From contig JAJSLI010000060.1 in NCBI GenBank assembly GCA_021272315.1, forward strand, positions 1 to 64,000: a stretch of DNA of 64,000 nucleotides. The letters are read 5' to 3'. Under the pieces are notes generated by a model that saw only the letters and a list, made by a program, of their open reading frames with translations, was not told the DNA's origin and did not search any database. Both the position numbers and the translations under genes were made by a program. The stretch is from Methylacidiphilales bacterium (GTDB taxonomy: Bacteria > Verrucomicrobiota > Verrucomicrobiia > Methylacidiphilales > UBA1321). How positions within the stretch are numbered: the stretch's first letter is position 1; each line of letters starts with the position of its first letter. Below are positions 47,513 through 58,421 of the stretch, one piece after another.

Positions 47513-47808
47513 ACACGAGCCAAGATAACAAATGGCAGGCCCTCCTCGCGCTGAGCGCGCCAACCTTCGCCGGAGAGATCTCTCCGCCCTACGGATTTAT
47601 GACCAGCATGCTGGCCCAACTGCGCCAGGAGCGGCAGGACGAGCAGCAACTGGTACGGCTCTGCTGGCGGGCGATCTTTGCCTCGCTGGCCGCTCTGGTG
47701 GTAGCCGCCGGTGTAACAGTAAGCGTCCATGGTCATTTCAACCGCGGGAACGACTTCGATCCGGGCATGAGGGGGCTGATACAGATGGAAAATATTCAGG
47801 CTTCATGA
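47509..47808 (+). CDS. Small single-TM protein, putative anti-sigma factor
   Basis: ATGA overlap with the sigma gene; 99 aa with one TM segment (AIFASLAALVVAAGVTVSVHG). Confidence 0.6.
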   Translation: MNTSQDNKWQALLALSAPTFAGEISPPYGFMTSMLAQLRQERQDEQQLVRLCWRAIFASLAALVVAAGVTVSVHGHFNRGNDFDPGMRGLIQMENIQAS

Positions 47809-47819
47809 TATGAAGCTTC

Positions 47820-48254
47820 ATGCCCATGCTTCCGTCCGGTAAGATTGGAACCGCCTTTGCGGGGGTGTTTTTGATCGGGGCCCTGAGCGGGGGCTTGGTC
47901 ACATGGGGATTCACGGACAGACAGCTTTCGACGTTCATGAGCCATACGAACGATCCGGAGGCGGTCATGGTCGAGCGCATCAACAAAAAAAATGCCCACG
48001 ATTATAATCTCAGTCCCGAGGAATCGGCGAGAATCCAGCCGCTGATCAAGGCCATGGCCCAACAGACAATCCAGATACGGCATCAGTTCGCCTTGGACTT
48101 CATCACCTCATATGAGGAGTATCATGCCCAAATCGCGGCCCAACTGGATCCTGCCCATCGTGACGCTTACCAAGCAGCCACCGCCAAACGTGATAAGGAG
48201 TTGCGCTCCCTCCTGTTGATCGATGCCGGAACGCCCGATACGGGGCAAAAATAA
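47820..48254 (+). CDS. Membrane-anchored helical periplasmic protein, putative CnrX/Spy-like sensor
   Basis: N-terminal TM IGTAFAGVFLIGALSGGLVTWGF and helical hairpin YNLSPEESARIQPLIKAMAQQTIQIRHQFALDFITSYEEYHAQIAAQLDPAHRDAYQAATAKRDKEL. Confidence 0.6.
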   Translation: MPMLPSGKIGTAFAGVFLIGALSGGLVTWGFTDRQLSTFMSHTNDPEAVMVERINKKNAHDYNLSPEESARIQPLIKAMAQQTIQIRHQFALDFITSYEEYHAQIAAQLDPAHRDAYQAATAKRDKELRSLLLIDAGTPDTGQK

Positions 48255-48284
48255 GGGTTGCCGCCGCTAGAATGAACTTTTGAC

Positions 48285-49610
48285 ATGGCCCAGGAAACCA
48301 CTTCGCGAATCATTCCCCAGCCCAAGCCCGCCGCCCATAACGGGCTCGGCGCTCCGGCAGGCAGAACCATGCTTTCACCCAAGGCAAGGCGGCGCTCGGG
48401 CGTGGGACTTTGGCTGTGGCTGGTGCTGATTCTCGCGCTGGCGGGCGTGGGCTACTACTATTTTTATTACCAGCCGAAGTCGGCCCAGACGACGGCTTCC
48501 GCGGGCAGCGCCGCGGCCGCCGGGAACGCGGTTCGGGTGGTCACAGCCACAGCCGCCAAAGGGGATATCGGGGTCTATCTGACCGGACTTGGCGCGGTCA
48601 CCCCGCTCTATACCGACACAATTCAAAGCCGCATCAGCGGACAACTCATGAAGGTTCTCTTTACAGAAGGACAGATGGTCAAGGCCGGCGATTTGCTGGT
48701 GCAGATCGACAGCCGTCCCTACGAGGCCCAACTCGCGCAATACGTTGCGCAAAAGGAGCACGATCAAGCCCTGCTCGACAATGCGAACATCGATTTGCAG
48801 CGGTACCAAACCCTTTGGAAGCAGGATTCCATTTCCGAACAGACGCTGGCCGCGCAGATCGCGCTGGTAAAGGAGGACCAGGGGACGGTCGATAGCGACC
48901 AAGCCCAGATCGACGCGACCAAGCTTAATATCACCTACTGCAACATCACCGAGCCGATCGACGGCCGGGTGGGCCTGCGTCTGGTCGATCCGGGCAATTA
49001 TGTGCAATCCACCTCGACCACGGGACTGCTGGTCATCGTGCAGGTCCAACCGATTACGGTGATCTTCACCATTGCGGAAGACAGTGTTCCCGCGGTGATG
49101 GCCAAGCTCAATGCCGGCCAGACTCTGACCGTCGAGGCCTACGAGCGCAGCGGATTTACCAAGAAGCTGGCCACGGGCCAATTGCTGACCACGGACAACC
49201 AGATCGATCCGTCAACCGGCACGCTGAAACTCAGGGCTGTCTTTCAAAACACCGACAATGCGCTCTTTCCGAATCAGTTCGTCAACGTCAAGCTGCTCGT
49301 CGACACAAAGACCAATGTCGTTCTCGTGCCGATGGCAGCGATCCAGCACGGCAACCAGGGCGCCTTCATCTACGTGGTCGACCCGGACAGCAACTCGGTC
49401 AGCATGAAAAGCGTGACCGTCGGGACCACGGCGCTCGACGGAAGCAATGCCGAAATCACCAGCGGCGTTTCGGAAGGAGACATCGTGGTCACCAACGGTG
49501 TTGATAAACTTCAAGACGGCAGCAAGGTCATCGTAACGCAACCCGGCGCCGCGGGCTCCACCAACGCGCCGGCTGCCACTCCACCCGCCAGCATTGGCGG
49601 CGGCAGTTAA
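48285..49610 (+). CDS. RND efflux periplasmic adaptor (MdtA-like)
   Basis: [52 protein letters not shown] and [46 protein letters not shown]. Confidence 0.93.
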   Translation: MAQETTSRIIPQPKPAAHNGLGAPAGRTMLSPKARRRSGVGLWLWLVLILALAGVGYYYFYYQPKSAQTTASAGSAAAAGNAVRVVTATAAKGDIGVYLTGLGAVTPLYTDTIQSRISGQLMKVLFTEGQMVKAGDLLVQIDSRPYEAQLAQYVAQKEHDQALLDNANIDLQRYQTLWKQDSISEQTLAAQIALVKEDQGTVDSDQAQIDATKLNITYCNITEPIDGRVGLRLVDPGNYVQSTSTTGLLVIVQVQPITVIFTIAEDSVPAVMAKLNAGQTLTVEAYERSGFTKKLATGQLLTTDNQIDPSTGTLKLRAVFQNTDNALFPNQFVNVKLLVDTKTNVVLVPMAAIQHGNQGAFIYVVDPDSNSVSMKSVTVGTTALDGSNAEITSGVSEGDIVVTNGVDKLQDGSKVIVTQPGAAGSTNAPAATPPASIGGGS

Positions 49611-49631
49611 GCCGCTTTCGCCCAGAGCCTC

Positions 49632-52600
49632 ATGAGTCCTTCCCGGACGTTTATCCTGCGGCCTATCGCCACGATGCTTTTCATGGCGGCCATTTTGCTG
49701 GCCGGCTTCGTCGGCTATCAACAACTGCCGATCTCGGCGCTGCCTGAGGTCGATTATCCGACGATGCAAATCGTCACCTTTTATCCGGGCGCAAGCCCCG
49801 AAGTCATGGCGACGTCCGTCACCGCTCCGCTGGAGCGGCAGTTCGGCCAAGTGCCCGGATTACAACAGATGACCTCGACCAGTTCGGACGGCAGCTCCGT
49901 CATCACGCTCCAGTTCAGCCTCTCTCTTAATATCGATATTGCCGAGCAGGAGGTCCAGCAGGCCATCAACGCTTCGGGCACCTATCTCCCCGCCGACCTG
50001 CCGAATCCGCCGATCTATAGCAAAACAAATCCGGCCGACGCTCCGATCATGACCCTGGCTCTCACGTCGAAGACGCTGCCCTTGTCCCAAATCGAGGACT
50101 TGGCCGATACGCGGCTGGCGCAAAAGATCTCCCAGGTTTCGGGCGTCGGCCTGGTCAGCATCAACGGCGGCCAGAAGCCCGCCGTTCGCATCCAGGCCAA
50201 CCCGACCGCCCTCTCTTCCTACGGCATCAACCTGGAAGACATTCGCAATGCCATTGCCGCCGCCAACGTCAATCAGGCCAAGGGAAACTTTGACGGTCCG
50301 GCGCAGGATTATCAGGTCGGCGCCAACGATCAGCTGCTGGACAGCACCGGATACGCCAATCTCATCGTGGCATACTCCAACGGCGCGCCGGTGCGGCTCT
50401 CCGATGTCGCCGTGGTCAAGGACGCCACGGAGAACAACCTCCAGGCGGCATGGAAAAACACCACACCCGCCATCATTCTCAATGTGCAGCGGCAGCCCGG
50501 CGCGAATACCATCGCCGTGGTCGATGGCATCACCAAACTGCTGCCCAGGCTGCGCCAGTCGCTGCCTTCCTCTGTGGAACTCACCACCCTGACCGACCTC
50601 ACCGGCACCATCCGTGCTTCCGTGGACGACGTGAAATTCGAGTTGATGCTGACCATCGCGCTGGTCGTCGGCGTGATCTTCGTCTTTCTCCGCACCTTCG
50701 CCGCGACCTTCATCGCGGGCGTGGCCGTTCCCCTCTCGTTGGTCGGCGCCTTCGCCGCCATGTACCTGTGCGGCTTCAGCCTCGACAATCTTTCGCTTAT
50801 GGCTCTGACCATCTCGACCGGATTCGTGGTTGACGATGCCATCGTCATGATCGAGAACATCGTCCGCTACATCGAAAAGGGCGAGAAACCGCTCGACGCC
50901 GCTTTAAAGGGCGCGGGGCAGATCGGCTTCACGATCGTGGCGCTGACCATCTCCCTCATCGCGGTGCTCATTCCGCTGCTTTTTATGAGTGACATCGTGG
51001 GCCGTCTCTTTCGCGAGTTCGCCATCACGCTCAGTTTCACCATCCTGATCTCAGCCGTGGTTTCGCTGACGCTGACGCCCATGCTCTGCTCGCGACTGAT
51101 CAAGTCGAAGGAGGAAAGGAAGCCCGGACGTTTGTTTCAGCTCTCCGAAGATATCTTCAACGGCATCATTTCGTTTTACGGCGAAACGCTGAAAGTCGTT
51201 TTGCGCGTGCAGCCCCTCGTCCTGCTCATCGCCCTGGGCACCCTGGCACTGACCATCTTTCTCTATATTGAAATCCCCAAGGGCCTTTTTCCGATCCAAG
51301 ACACGGGCGTCATTCAGGGCGTATCCCAGGCCGATCAGAGCGTCTCCTTCGCGGCGATGTCGGAGCGTCAGCAGGCCCTGGCCGCCATCATTTTGCAGGA
51401 CCCCGCGGTCGAAAGCCTTTCGTCCTTTATCGGCGTGGATGGCACGAACCTGACGCTCAACAACGGACGCATCCAAATTAACCTCAAGCCGCTGGGCCAG
51501 CGCAAAATCAGCGCGAACGATCTCATCCCGCGGCTGCAGGCGGAACTGGCCAAGGTGCCGGGCATCACGCTTTACATGCAGCCGGTCCAGGATTTGACCG
51601 TGGATGATCGCGTCAGCCTCACCCAATACCAATACACGCTCGAGGACCCGAACCAGGACGAATTGAACACCTGGACATCGCAATTGCTGGCGAAATTGAA
51701 GACGCTGCCGCAACTGCGCGATGTGGCCAGCGACCAGCAAAATTCCGGGCTGCGCAGCAACCTTACCCTGGACCGCGACACCGCGTCGCGTCTTGGGCTG
51801 ACCACCTCGGTGATCGACAACACCCTCTACGATGCCTTCGGTCAGCGCCAGGTCTCGACCATCTTTACGCAGCTCAATCAGTATCACGTGATCCTCGAAG
51901 TCGATCCCGCCTACCAACAGGATCCCGGCGCCCTCGACCACATCTACATCACTCCGTCCGGCTCCACGACCGCGGCGGCCACCGCTTCCACGTCCAGCGG
52001 CGGCCCGAGTTTCGTCTCGAGCGGTGCAGCCTCGACCACCTCCGTTTCAACGGGTTCAAACGCCCCGATCGCCGCGCCGCTGAGCGCTTTTGCGCATTGG
52101 GACACCGAAGCCGGCGCGCTCACGGTGAACCATCAGGGGCAGTTTCCCGTGGTCACGATTTCGTTCAATCTGGCGCCAGGCGCTTCGCTCAGCGGCGCGG
52201 TCGATGCCATCAATCAAGCGAAGAAGGACCTGCATATGCCCGCGGGCATCAATGCCGCGTTCCAGGGAGAAACCCAGGCTTTTCAGGCTTCGCTGAGCAG
52301 CGAGCCGCTGCTGATCCTGGCAGCGGTGGTCACCGTTTACATCATTCTCGGTGTGCTCTACGAGAGTTTCATCCATCCCATTACGATTCTATCCACGCTT
52401 CCCTCCGCCGGGGTGGGCGCCCTGCTGGCGCTCATGCTTTTTCGCATCGACCTGACGGTTGTCGCGATCATCGGCATTATTCTGCTCATCGGCATCGTGC
52501 AAAAGAACGCGATCATGATGGTCGATTTCGCGCTGGCGGCGGAACGCGAGGAGGGCTTGGAACCGCAGGAGGCGATCTTTCAGGCGTGTCTCCTGCGCTT

Positions 52601-52880
52601 TCGTCCCATCCTGATGACCACCCTGGCCGCGATGTTCGGCGGCCTTCCACTGGCGCTTGGCACGGGTACCGGGGCGGAGCTTCGCCGTCCCTTGGGAGTC
52701 GCCATCGTCGGAGGCTTGATCCTCAGCCAGTTGCTGACGCTTTACACCACACCCGTCATCTATCTCGCCTTCGACCGACTCGGGCGCTGGTCTATTTTTG
52801 GCCGCATCAAGCTACACCCCGAGACTGAAACCGCGGGAGAGATGCCGGAGCCTCCACCCATGGGAGCCGAGAGCCCATGA
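49632..52880 (+). CDS. RND multidrug efflux permease (MdtB-like)
   Basis: [92 protein letters not shown]; 1082 aa. Confidence 0.95.
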   Translation: MSPSRTFILRPIATMLFMAAILLAGFVGYQQLPISALPEVDYPTMQIVTFYPGASPEVMATSVTAPLERQFGQVPGLQQMTSTSSDGSSVITLQFSLSLNIDIAEQEVQQAINASGTYLPADLPNPPIYSKTNPADAPIMTLALTSKTLPLSQIEDLADTRLAQKISQVSGVGLVSINGGQKPAVRIQANPTALSSYGINLEDIRNAIAAANVNQAKGNFDGPAQDYQVGANDQLLDSTGYANLIVAYSNGAPVRLSDVAVVKDATENNLQAAWKNTTPAIILNVQRQPGANTIAVVDGITKLLPRLRQSLPSSVELTTLTDLTGTIRASVDDVKFELMLTIALVVGVIFVFLRTFAATFIAGVAVPLSLVGAFAAMYLCGFSLDNLSLMALTISTGFVVDDAIVMIENIVRYIEKGEKPLDAALKGAGQIGFTIVALTISLIAVLIPLLFMSDIVGRLFREFAITLSFTILISAVVSLTLTPMLCSRLIKSKEERKPGRLFQLSEDIFNGIISFYGETLKVVLRVQPLVLLIALGTLALTIFLYIEIPKGLFPIQDTGVIQGVSQADQSVSFAAMSERQQALAAIILQDPAVESLSSFIGVDGTNLTLNNGRIQINLKPLGQRKISANDLIPRLQAELAKVPGITLYMQPVQDLTVDDRVSLTQYQYTLEDPNQDELNTWTSQLLAKLKTLPQLRDVASDQQNSGLRSNLTLDRDTASRLGLTTSVIDNTLYDAFGQRQVSTIFTQLNQYHVILEVDPAYQQDPGALDHIYITPSGSTTAAATASTSSGGPSFVSSGAASTTSVSTGSNAPIAAPLSAFAHWDTEAGALTVNHQGQFPVVTISFNLAPGASLSGAVDAINQAKKDLHMPAGINAAFQGETQAFQASLSSEPLLILAAVVTVYIILGVLYESFIHPITILSTLPSAGVGALLALMLFRIDLTVVAIIGIILLIGIVQKNAIMMVDFALAAEREEGLEPQEAIFQACLLRFRPILMTTLAAMFGGLPLALGTGTGAELRRPLGVAIVGGLILSQLLTLYTTPVIYLAFDRLGRWSIFGRIKLHPETETAGEMPEPPPMGAESP

Positions 52881-55800
52881 ACATTTCGGAGCCGTTTGTC
52901 CGACGCCCCATCGGCACCATGCTTCTGACCGCCGCCATCGCTCTGGCCGGAGGCGTGGCGTATTATCTCCTGCCCGTTGCGCCCCTTCCCCAGGTTGATT
53001 ATCCCACGATTTCGGTCGGCGCCAGCCTGCCCGGCGCCAGCCCGCAGACCATGGCCGCCTCGGTGGCAACGCCGCTGGAGCGCTCGTTCGGACGGATCGC
53101 GGGCGTTACGGAGATGACGTCTTCGAGCGGTCTGGGCTCAACCAGCGTCACCATGCAATTCGACCTGAGCCGGGACATTGACGGAGCGGCCCGCGACGTT
53201 GAAGCCGCCATCAACGCGGCGCGGGGCAATCTGCCTTCCGATCTCCCGAGCAATCCAAGCTACCGGAAAGTCAACCCGGCCGACTCGCCCATCATGATTG
53301 TGGCGCTGACCTCCGATACCTACTCCAAGGGCCAGATGTACGACTCGGCCTCGACCGTTCTGGCCCAAAAGCTCTCGCAAATCAACGGCGTGGGGCAGGT
53401 CACCGTCGGCGGGAGTTCGCTGCCCGCCGTGCGGGTGGAATTAAATCCGTTGGCGCTGAACAAGTACGGGATCGGCCTTGAGACTGTGCGCACCGCGCTC
53501 TCCGGCGCGAACGCCAACGTGCCCAAGGGCCACTTCGCCAACGACAGCCATACCTGGACCATCCAGGACAACGACCAGCTTTTCAAGGCGGTCGACTACG
53601 CGCCGCTGATTATAGCTTATCACAATTCCGCCCCGGTTAAGGTCGGGGACGTAGCGCAGGTCGTCGACTCGGTGGCCGACGTCCGCAATGCCGGCTATGC
53701 CAACGGCAAGCCTTCGGTCCTCCTGATTATTTTTCGCCAACCCGGCGCCAACATCATCGGGACGGTGGGCCGCATCAAGGCCATCCTGCCCCTGCTGCAG
53801 GCGGAAATCCCCCAGGGTATAAAACTCACCGTGATGATGGACCAGACGACGACGATCACAGCCTCCATCCGGGACGTGGAGCGCACTCTGCTTATCGCCG
53901 TGGCCCTGGTCATCCTGGTGGTCTTCGTCTTTCTGCGCGATGTCCGCACCATGCTCATCCCCGGCATCGCAGTCCCGGTCTCCCTCATCGGCACCTTTGG
54001 CGTGATGTACCTGTGCGGCTTCAGCCTCGACAATCTCTCGCTCATGGCCCTGACGATCTCGACCGGCTTCGTCGTCGATGACGCCATCGTCGTTACGGAA
54101 AACATCACCCGCTATCTGGAAAAGGGCATGGCACCGCTGGAGGCGGCTTTGCGGGGCTCCCGGGAGATCGGCTTCACCGTTCTTTCCATCAGCCTTTCGC
54201 TCATTGCCGTCTTCACGCCGATCCTGCTCATGGGCGGCCTCATTGGGCGGCTCTTTCGCGAATTTGCCGTCACCCTTTCGGCGGCCATCCTGATTTCGAT
54301 GGTAATTTCGCTCACCACGACCCCGATGATGTGCGCCCTGCTGCTGAAACCTGAAAAGGAGCATTCCCACGGAAAAATTTTTCACCTATCGGAATCGATT
54401 TTCAACTGGGTGCTGCGATTCTACGAGATTACCCTGCGCCGGGTGCTGCTCCATCCGGCGATCACGCTGCTGGTTCTCATCGCCCTGGTTGTCCTCAACG
54501 GCTATCTCTTTTGCATAGCGTCCTACGGACTTTTCCCGCAGCAGGACACGGGGCGTCTCAACGGCAACGTTACCGCCGACCAGGACACCTCCTTCCAAGC
54601 CATGAATGTCCAGATGCAGCAGATGATCAAGATCGTCCAGGCCGATCCCGGCGTCGCCAACGTGGTGGGATTCACCGGCGGGAGCTCGACGAACACCGCG
54701 CGGTTCTTCATCACCTTGAAGCCGTTGGGCCAGCGTGGAGGGCAGATTGGGTTTTGGCAGAGGATCAAGAATGACGTTCAATCGCTGTTCCAGACCCGCT
54801 CAGCTCCTTCGTCCGCTACTCCGTCGACTGGGCCATCGCCTTCGACTGCCTCCGGCGACGACAGCGCCGATGTCATCATCGGCCGGCTCCGGCCCAAGCT
54901 GGCTCACATCCCCGGGGCGACGCTCATTTTGCAGTCCTCCCAGGATCTTCGCACCGGCGGCCGGATGAGCAGCGCTCAGTATCAGTACACGCTGCAGAGT
55001 GATGACTATAATGACGTGTTGGAGTGGGGGCCGAAACTTCTGGCTGCCTTGCAGAAGGACCCCATCCTTACCGACGTCAACAGTGACCAACAGAACAATG
55101 GAAAGCAGGCGTTGCTGACCTATGACCGGGACACCGCGGCGCGTTTCGGCATCACCGCGGAACTGCTCGATAACACCCTTTATGATGCCTTTGGCCAAAG
55201 ACCGGTGGCGGTGATGTACACGGCATTCAACCAATACCAGGTGATCATGGAGGCGGCGCCACAGTACTGGCAGAATCCCTCGGGGCTGCGCGACATTTAT
55301 GTCCTCTCCGCCGGCGGGACGGAAGTTCCGCTCAGTGCGCTGAGCCACTATGCGACCACCACCGCTCCACTGACGATCAATCACCAGGGCCAGTTCCCCT
55401 GTGTAACTCTTTCCTTCAACCTGACGCCGGGGAAGGCTCTGGGCGACGCGGTCAACGCGATCAACCAGGCCCAACAGCAGATCGGCATGCCGGCGACAGT
55501 CCGGGGCGGCTTTGCGGGGACGGCCCAGGTCTTTCAGGCATCGCTGGCCAACGAGCCGATCCTGATCGGGACGGCCCTTTTGGCCGTCTATATCATTCTG
55601 GGAATTTTATACGAAAGTTTCATTCACCCGATCACGATCCTTTCGACCATCCCCTCGGCGAGCGTGGGTGCATTACTGGCCCTGAAGCTGACCGGAACCG
55701 AAGTGAGCATGCTCGCGGTCATTGGCTTGATTCTGCTCATCGGCATTGTGAAGAAGAACGCGATCATGATGATCGATTTCGCCCTGGCGGCGGAACGGAC

Positions 55801-56116
55801 GGAGGGGAAGAATCCCCGGGAGGCGATATTCGAGGCATGCCAACTGCGCTTCCGACCGATCATGATGACGACCATGGCGGCAATGTTTGGCGCCCTTCCC
55901 CTGGCGCTCGACACCGGCACCGGAGCCGAACTTCGCCGTCCGCTCGGCATCGCCATCATCGGCGGCCTGATCATGAGCCAGGCGCTGACGCTCTACACCA
56001 CGCCGGTGGTTTATCTCTACTGGGAACGCCTAGGCCTCTGGTTCAGACGCCTCTTCTTCAGACAGGCCCCGGAAAAAGAGCGGGACGAGGGATTGCCTCT
56101 GGGCCAGGAAACATAG
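52877..56116 (+). CDS. RND multidrug efflux permease (MdtC-like)
   Basis: [85 protein letters not shown] overlap with the preceding gene. Confidence 0.95.
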   Translation: MNISEPFVRRPIGTMLLTAAIALAGGVAYYLLPVAPLPQVDYPTISVGASLPGASPQTMAASVATPLERSFGRIAGVTEMTSSSGLGSTSVTMQFDLSRDIDGAARDVEAAINAARGNLPSDLPSNPSYRKVNPADSPIMIVALTSDTYSKGQMYDSASTVLAQKLSQINGVGQVTVGGSSLPAVRVELNPLALNKYGIGLETVRTALSGANANVPKGHFANDSHTWTIQDNDQLFKAVDYAPLIIAYHNSAPVKVGDVAQVVDSVADVRNAGYANGKPSVLLIIFRQPGANIIGTVGRIKAILPLLQAEIPQGIKLTVMMDQTTTITASIRDVERTLLIAVALVILVVFVFLRDVRTMLIPGIAVPVSLIGTFGVMYLCGFSLDNLSLMALTISTGFVVDDAIVVTENITRYLEKGMAPLEAALRGSREIGFTVLSISLSLIAVFTPILLMGGLIGRLFREFAVTLSAAILISMVISLTTTPMMCALLLKPEKEHSHGKIFHLSESIFNWVLRFYEITLRRVLLHPAITLLVLIALVVLNGYLFCIASYGLFPQQDTGRLNGNVTADQDTSFQAMNVQMQQMIKIVQADPGVANVVGFTGGSSTNTARFFITLKPLGQRGGQIGFWQRIKNDVQSLFQTRSAPSSATPSTGPSPSTASGDDSADVIIGRLRPKLAHIPGATLILQSSQDLRTGGRMSSAQYQYTLQSDDYNDVLEWGPKLLAALQKDPILTDVNSDQQNNGKQALLTYDRDTAARFGITAELLDNTLYDAFGQRPVAVMYTAFNQYQVIMEAAPQYWQNPSGLRDIYVLSAGGTEVPLSALSHYATTTAPLTINHQGQFPCVTLSFNLTPGKALGDAVNAINQAQQQIGMPATVRGGFAGTAQVFQASLANEPILIGTALLAVYIILGILYESFIHPITILSTIPSASVGALLALKLTGTEVSMLAVIGLILLIGIVKKNAIMMIDFALAAERTEGKNPREAIFEACQLRFRPIMMTTMAAMFGALPLALDTGTGAELRRPLGIAIIGGLIMSQALTLYTTPVVYLYWERLGLWFRRLFFRQAPEKERDEGLPLGQET

Positions 56117-56135
56117 AATATTCAGCCTCCCGATC

Positions 56136-57698
56136 ATGACCCGCACCGTCCCTTCTCAAATTTTGTTTGTCGCGCTGATCGCCTCGCCGCTTCTTTTCAG
56201 CAGCTGCATGGTCGGCCCCGATTACCAGCAGCCGACGACGCCCGCTCCCGCCGCCAACTACAAGGAACTGAAAGACTGGGAACCGGCGCAGCCCAAGGAT
56301 GATGAAATTCGCGGAAAATGGTGGGAAATCTATCACGATCCGGAGCTGAACCGGCTGGAGGAGCAGGTTAATATCTCGAACCAGAACGTGCTGCAGGCCG
56401 AGGCGCAATTCCGCGAGGCGGCGGCGGCGGTCAAGGTGGCGCGGGCCGGACTTTTTCCCACAATCACGGCCAATCCCTCGTTCACCGAATCGCGGCCATC
56501 GGTAGATCTGACTTCAAGCGGTGGTGGCGGTTCAAGATCTGGCGGCGGGGGCTCGGGTTCGAGCGGAGGTCATCCCGCCCAACCAACCCAAAGCCTCTAC
56601 AACCTGCCGGTGGAGGCGAGCTACATGGTCGACGTGTGGGGCAGCGTGCGGCGCACCATCGAGGCCAACACGGCGACGGCGCAGTATTCCTTCGCCAACT
56701 TGGAGAACATGCGGCTTTCCTATCAGGCCACACTGGCCCAGGACTATTTCAGCCTGCACGGGCTGGATGCGCAGGCGGAGTTGCTCGGGACGACGGTCCA
56801 GCTATACCAGAAATATCTCGACCTGACGACCAACCAGTACAACAGCGGAGTCGCCTCCCAGGGCGACGTGGCGCTGGCCAAAACTCAGCTCGATACGACC
56901 AAGGCGCAGCTTATCGCCCTTGGCGTGCAGCGCGCGCAGTACGAGCACGCCATCGCCGTTCTGATCGGCAAGCCGGCCTCGCTCTTTTCCATCGAAGAGA
57001 AATCGCTGACCGGCACACCACCGCATATTCCGGTGGGCGTGCCCTCGACGCTGCTGGAACGGCGGCCCGACATCGCCGGGGCGGAGCGGCAGGTTGCCTC
57101 GGCCAATGCCTCGATCGGCGTTGCGGTAGCCGCCTACTACCCCTCGCTCACGCTGACCGGCTCAATGGGGGTCGAGTCGATCCACTTCTCGGATCTCTTT
57201 ACTGGGCCGAGCTTTCTCTGGTCGGTAGGCCCGGCCCTTGCGCAGACGCTTTTCGACGCGGGCAGAATCCACGGCGAGGTGCAGGAGGCGCAAGCCAACT
57301 ACGACGCCACGGTGGCCGCCTACCGGCAGACGGTCCTCACCGCCTTCCAACAGGTGGAAGACGACCTGGCCGGGCTGCGCATCCTGGAGCAGGAGGCCAC
57401 CGCGCAGGCCGACGCGGTGAAAGCGGCGCAGCAGTCGCTCGACATCGCGACCAACGAGTACAAAGCGGGAACGGTGGCTTACTTGACCGTGATTACAACG
57501 CAAACGACGGCGCTCAGCGACGAAGTCACCGAGGTCACCATCCGCACAAGCAGGATGACCACAAGCGTCCTGCTCGTTGAGGCGTTAGGCGGGGGCTGGG
57601 ACAAGTCGAAGCTCGTTTCGAAGCACGGTGTGAGCGACGTGCCGCAGGCCCAAACCGCGATCGACAAGACCAAGACGCAGGACCCACCACCGAAGTAG
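56136..57698 (+). CDS. NodT/TolC-family outer membrane efflux lipoprotein
   Basis: Lipobox LLFSSCMVGPDYQQP; WWEIYHDPELNRLEEQVNISNQNVLQAEAQFREAAAAVKVARAGLFPTI; RRPDIAGAERQVASANASIGVAVAAYYPSLTLTGSMG. Confidence 0.95.
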   Translation: MTRTVPSQILFVALIASPLLFSSCMVGPDYQQPTTPAPAANYKELKDWEPAQPKDDEIRGKWWEIYHDPELNRLEEQVNISNQNVLQAEAQFREAAAAVKVARAGLFPTITANPSFTESRPSVDLTSSGGGGSRSGGGGSGSSGGHPAQPTQSLYNLPVEASYMVDVWGSVRRTIEANTATAQYSFANLENMRLSYQATLAQDYFSLHGLDAQAELLGTTVQLYQKYLDLTTNQYNSGVASQGDVALAKTQLDTTKAQLIALGVQRAQYEHAIAVLIGKPASLFSIEEKSLTGTPPHIPVGVPSTLLERRPDIAGAERQVASANASIGVAVAAYYPSLTLTGSMGVESIHFSDLFTGPSFLWSVGPALAQTLFDAGRIHGEVQEAQANYDATVAAYRQTVLTAFQQVEDDLAGLRILEQEATAQADAVKAAQQSLDIATNEYKAGTVAYLTVITTQTTALSDEVTEVTIRTSRMTTSVLLVEALGGGWDKSKLVSKHGVSDVPQAQTAIDKTKTQDPPPK

Positions 57699-57742
57699 AC
57701 TCAGGCCCTTGCATTCCGAGCCAAACGGGATTTATTTTAGGT

Positions 57743-57964
57743 ATGAACGATAGAGCCATACTTATGCGGGTAAAGGATCTGGCGAGATCCAAAATGCTGG
57801 AACTCCAACCCTTCGCCGGAGAGGAAATGACCCTGCTGCAGAACGATCCGCACCGGGCCGGGTTCATCGACGGTGAACGTACTCTTGCAACACAGATTCT
57901 TGCCCTGATCGACGGTGAAGAAAGCGTCACGCACATCGAAGAAGAAATGGTGATGGGGCGCTAG
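57743..57964 (+). CDS. Small hypothetical protein (73 aa)
   Basis: Well-formed short ORF MNDRAILMRVKDLARSKMLELQPFAGEEMTLLQNDPHRAGFIDGERTLATQILALIDGEESVTHIEEEMVMGR. Confidence 0.5.
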   Translation: MNDRAILMRVKDLARSKMLELQPFAGEEMTLLQNDPHRAGFIDGERTLATQILALIDGEESVTHIEEEMVMGR

Positions 57965-58145
57965 ATCCCGCGGACGGTAGTAACGGCTTCGCTCGAAAAG
58001 GCGAGTGCCTCGCGCGAGTGCTATGCAACCAGCGGATAGCGCGCTTCACCCTGATTTTTTAGGGCGAAGCGAACCACCGCACCGGGAAGCGAATTGAGTT
58101 GTGCCAGACTAAGAGTGGGCGTATTTTAAAACCCAAGGAAAATTC

Positions 58146-58421
58146 ATGCAGCCTCACATCTTTGCTTTTGGCCTTCCCCATGGCGCGGAATGGTTTTGGA
58201 TCTTTCTTGGTATCGTGGTTCTTTTCGGAGCGGACAAAATACCCAAGCTGGCGCGCGGTCTCGGCAAGAGCGTGGGTGAGTTCAAGAAGGCAAAAGAGGA
58301 GTTCGAGAAAGAAGTGAACGCCGCCGCCGCTGAAACCGAAGCGAAAAAGATCGAAGACAAGCCGGTTACACCGGCGGATTCGACAGCTTCGACTAGCGCC
58401 GAGTTGACCAAAAAGACCTGA
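58146..58421 (+). CDS. tatA: Sec-independent protein translocase TatA/E
   Basis: EWFWIFLGIVVLFGADKIPKLARGLGKSVGEFKKAKEEFEKEV: TM helix, FG hinge and amphipathic helix of TatA. Confidence 0.92.
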   Translation: MQPHIFAFGLPHGAEWFWIFLGIVVLFGADKIPKLARGLGKSVGEFKKAKEEFEKEVNAAAAETEAKKIEDKPVTPADSTASTSAELTKKT

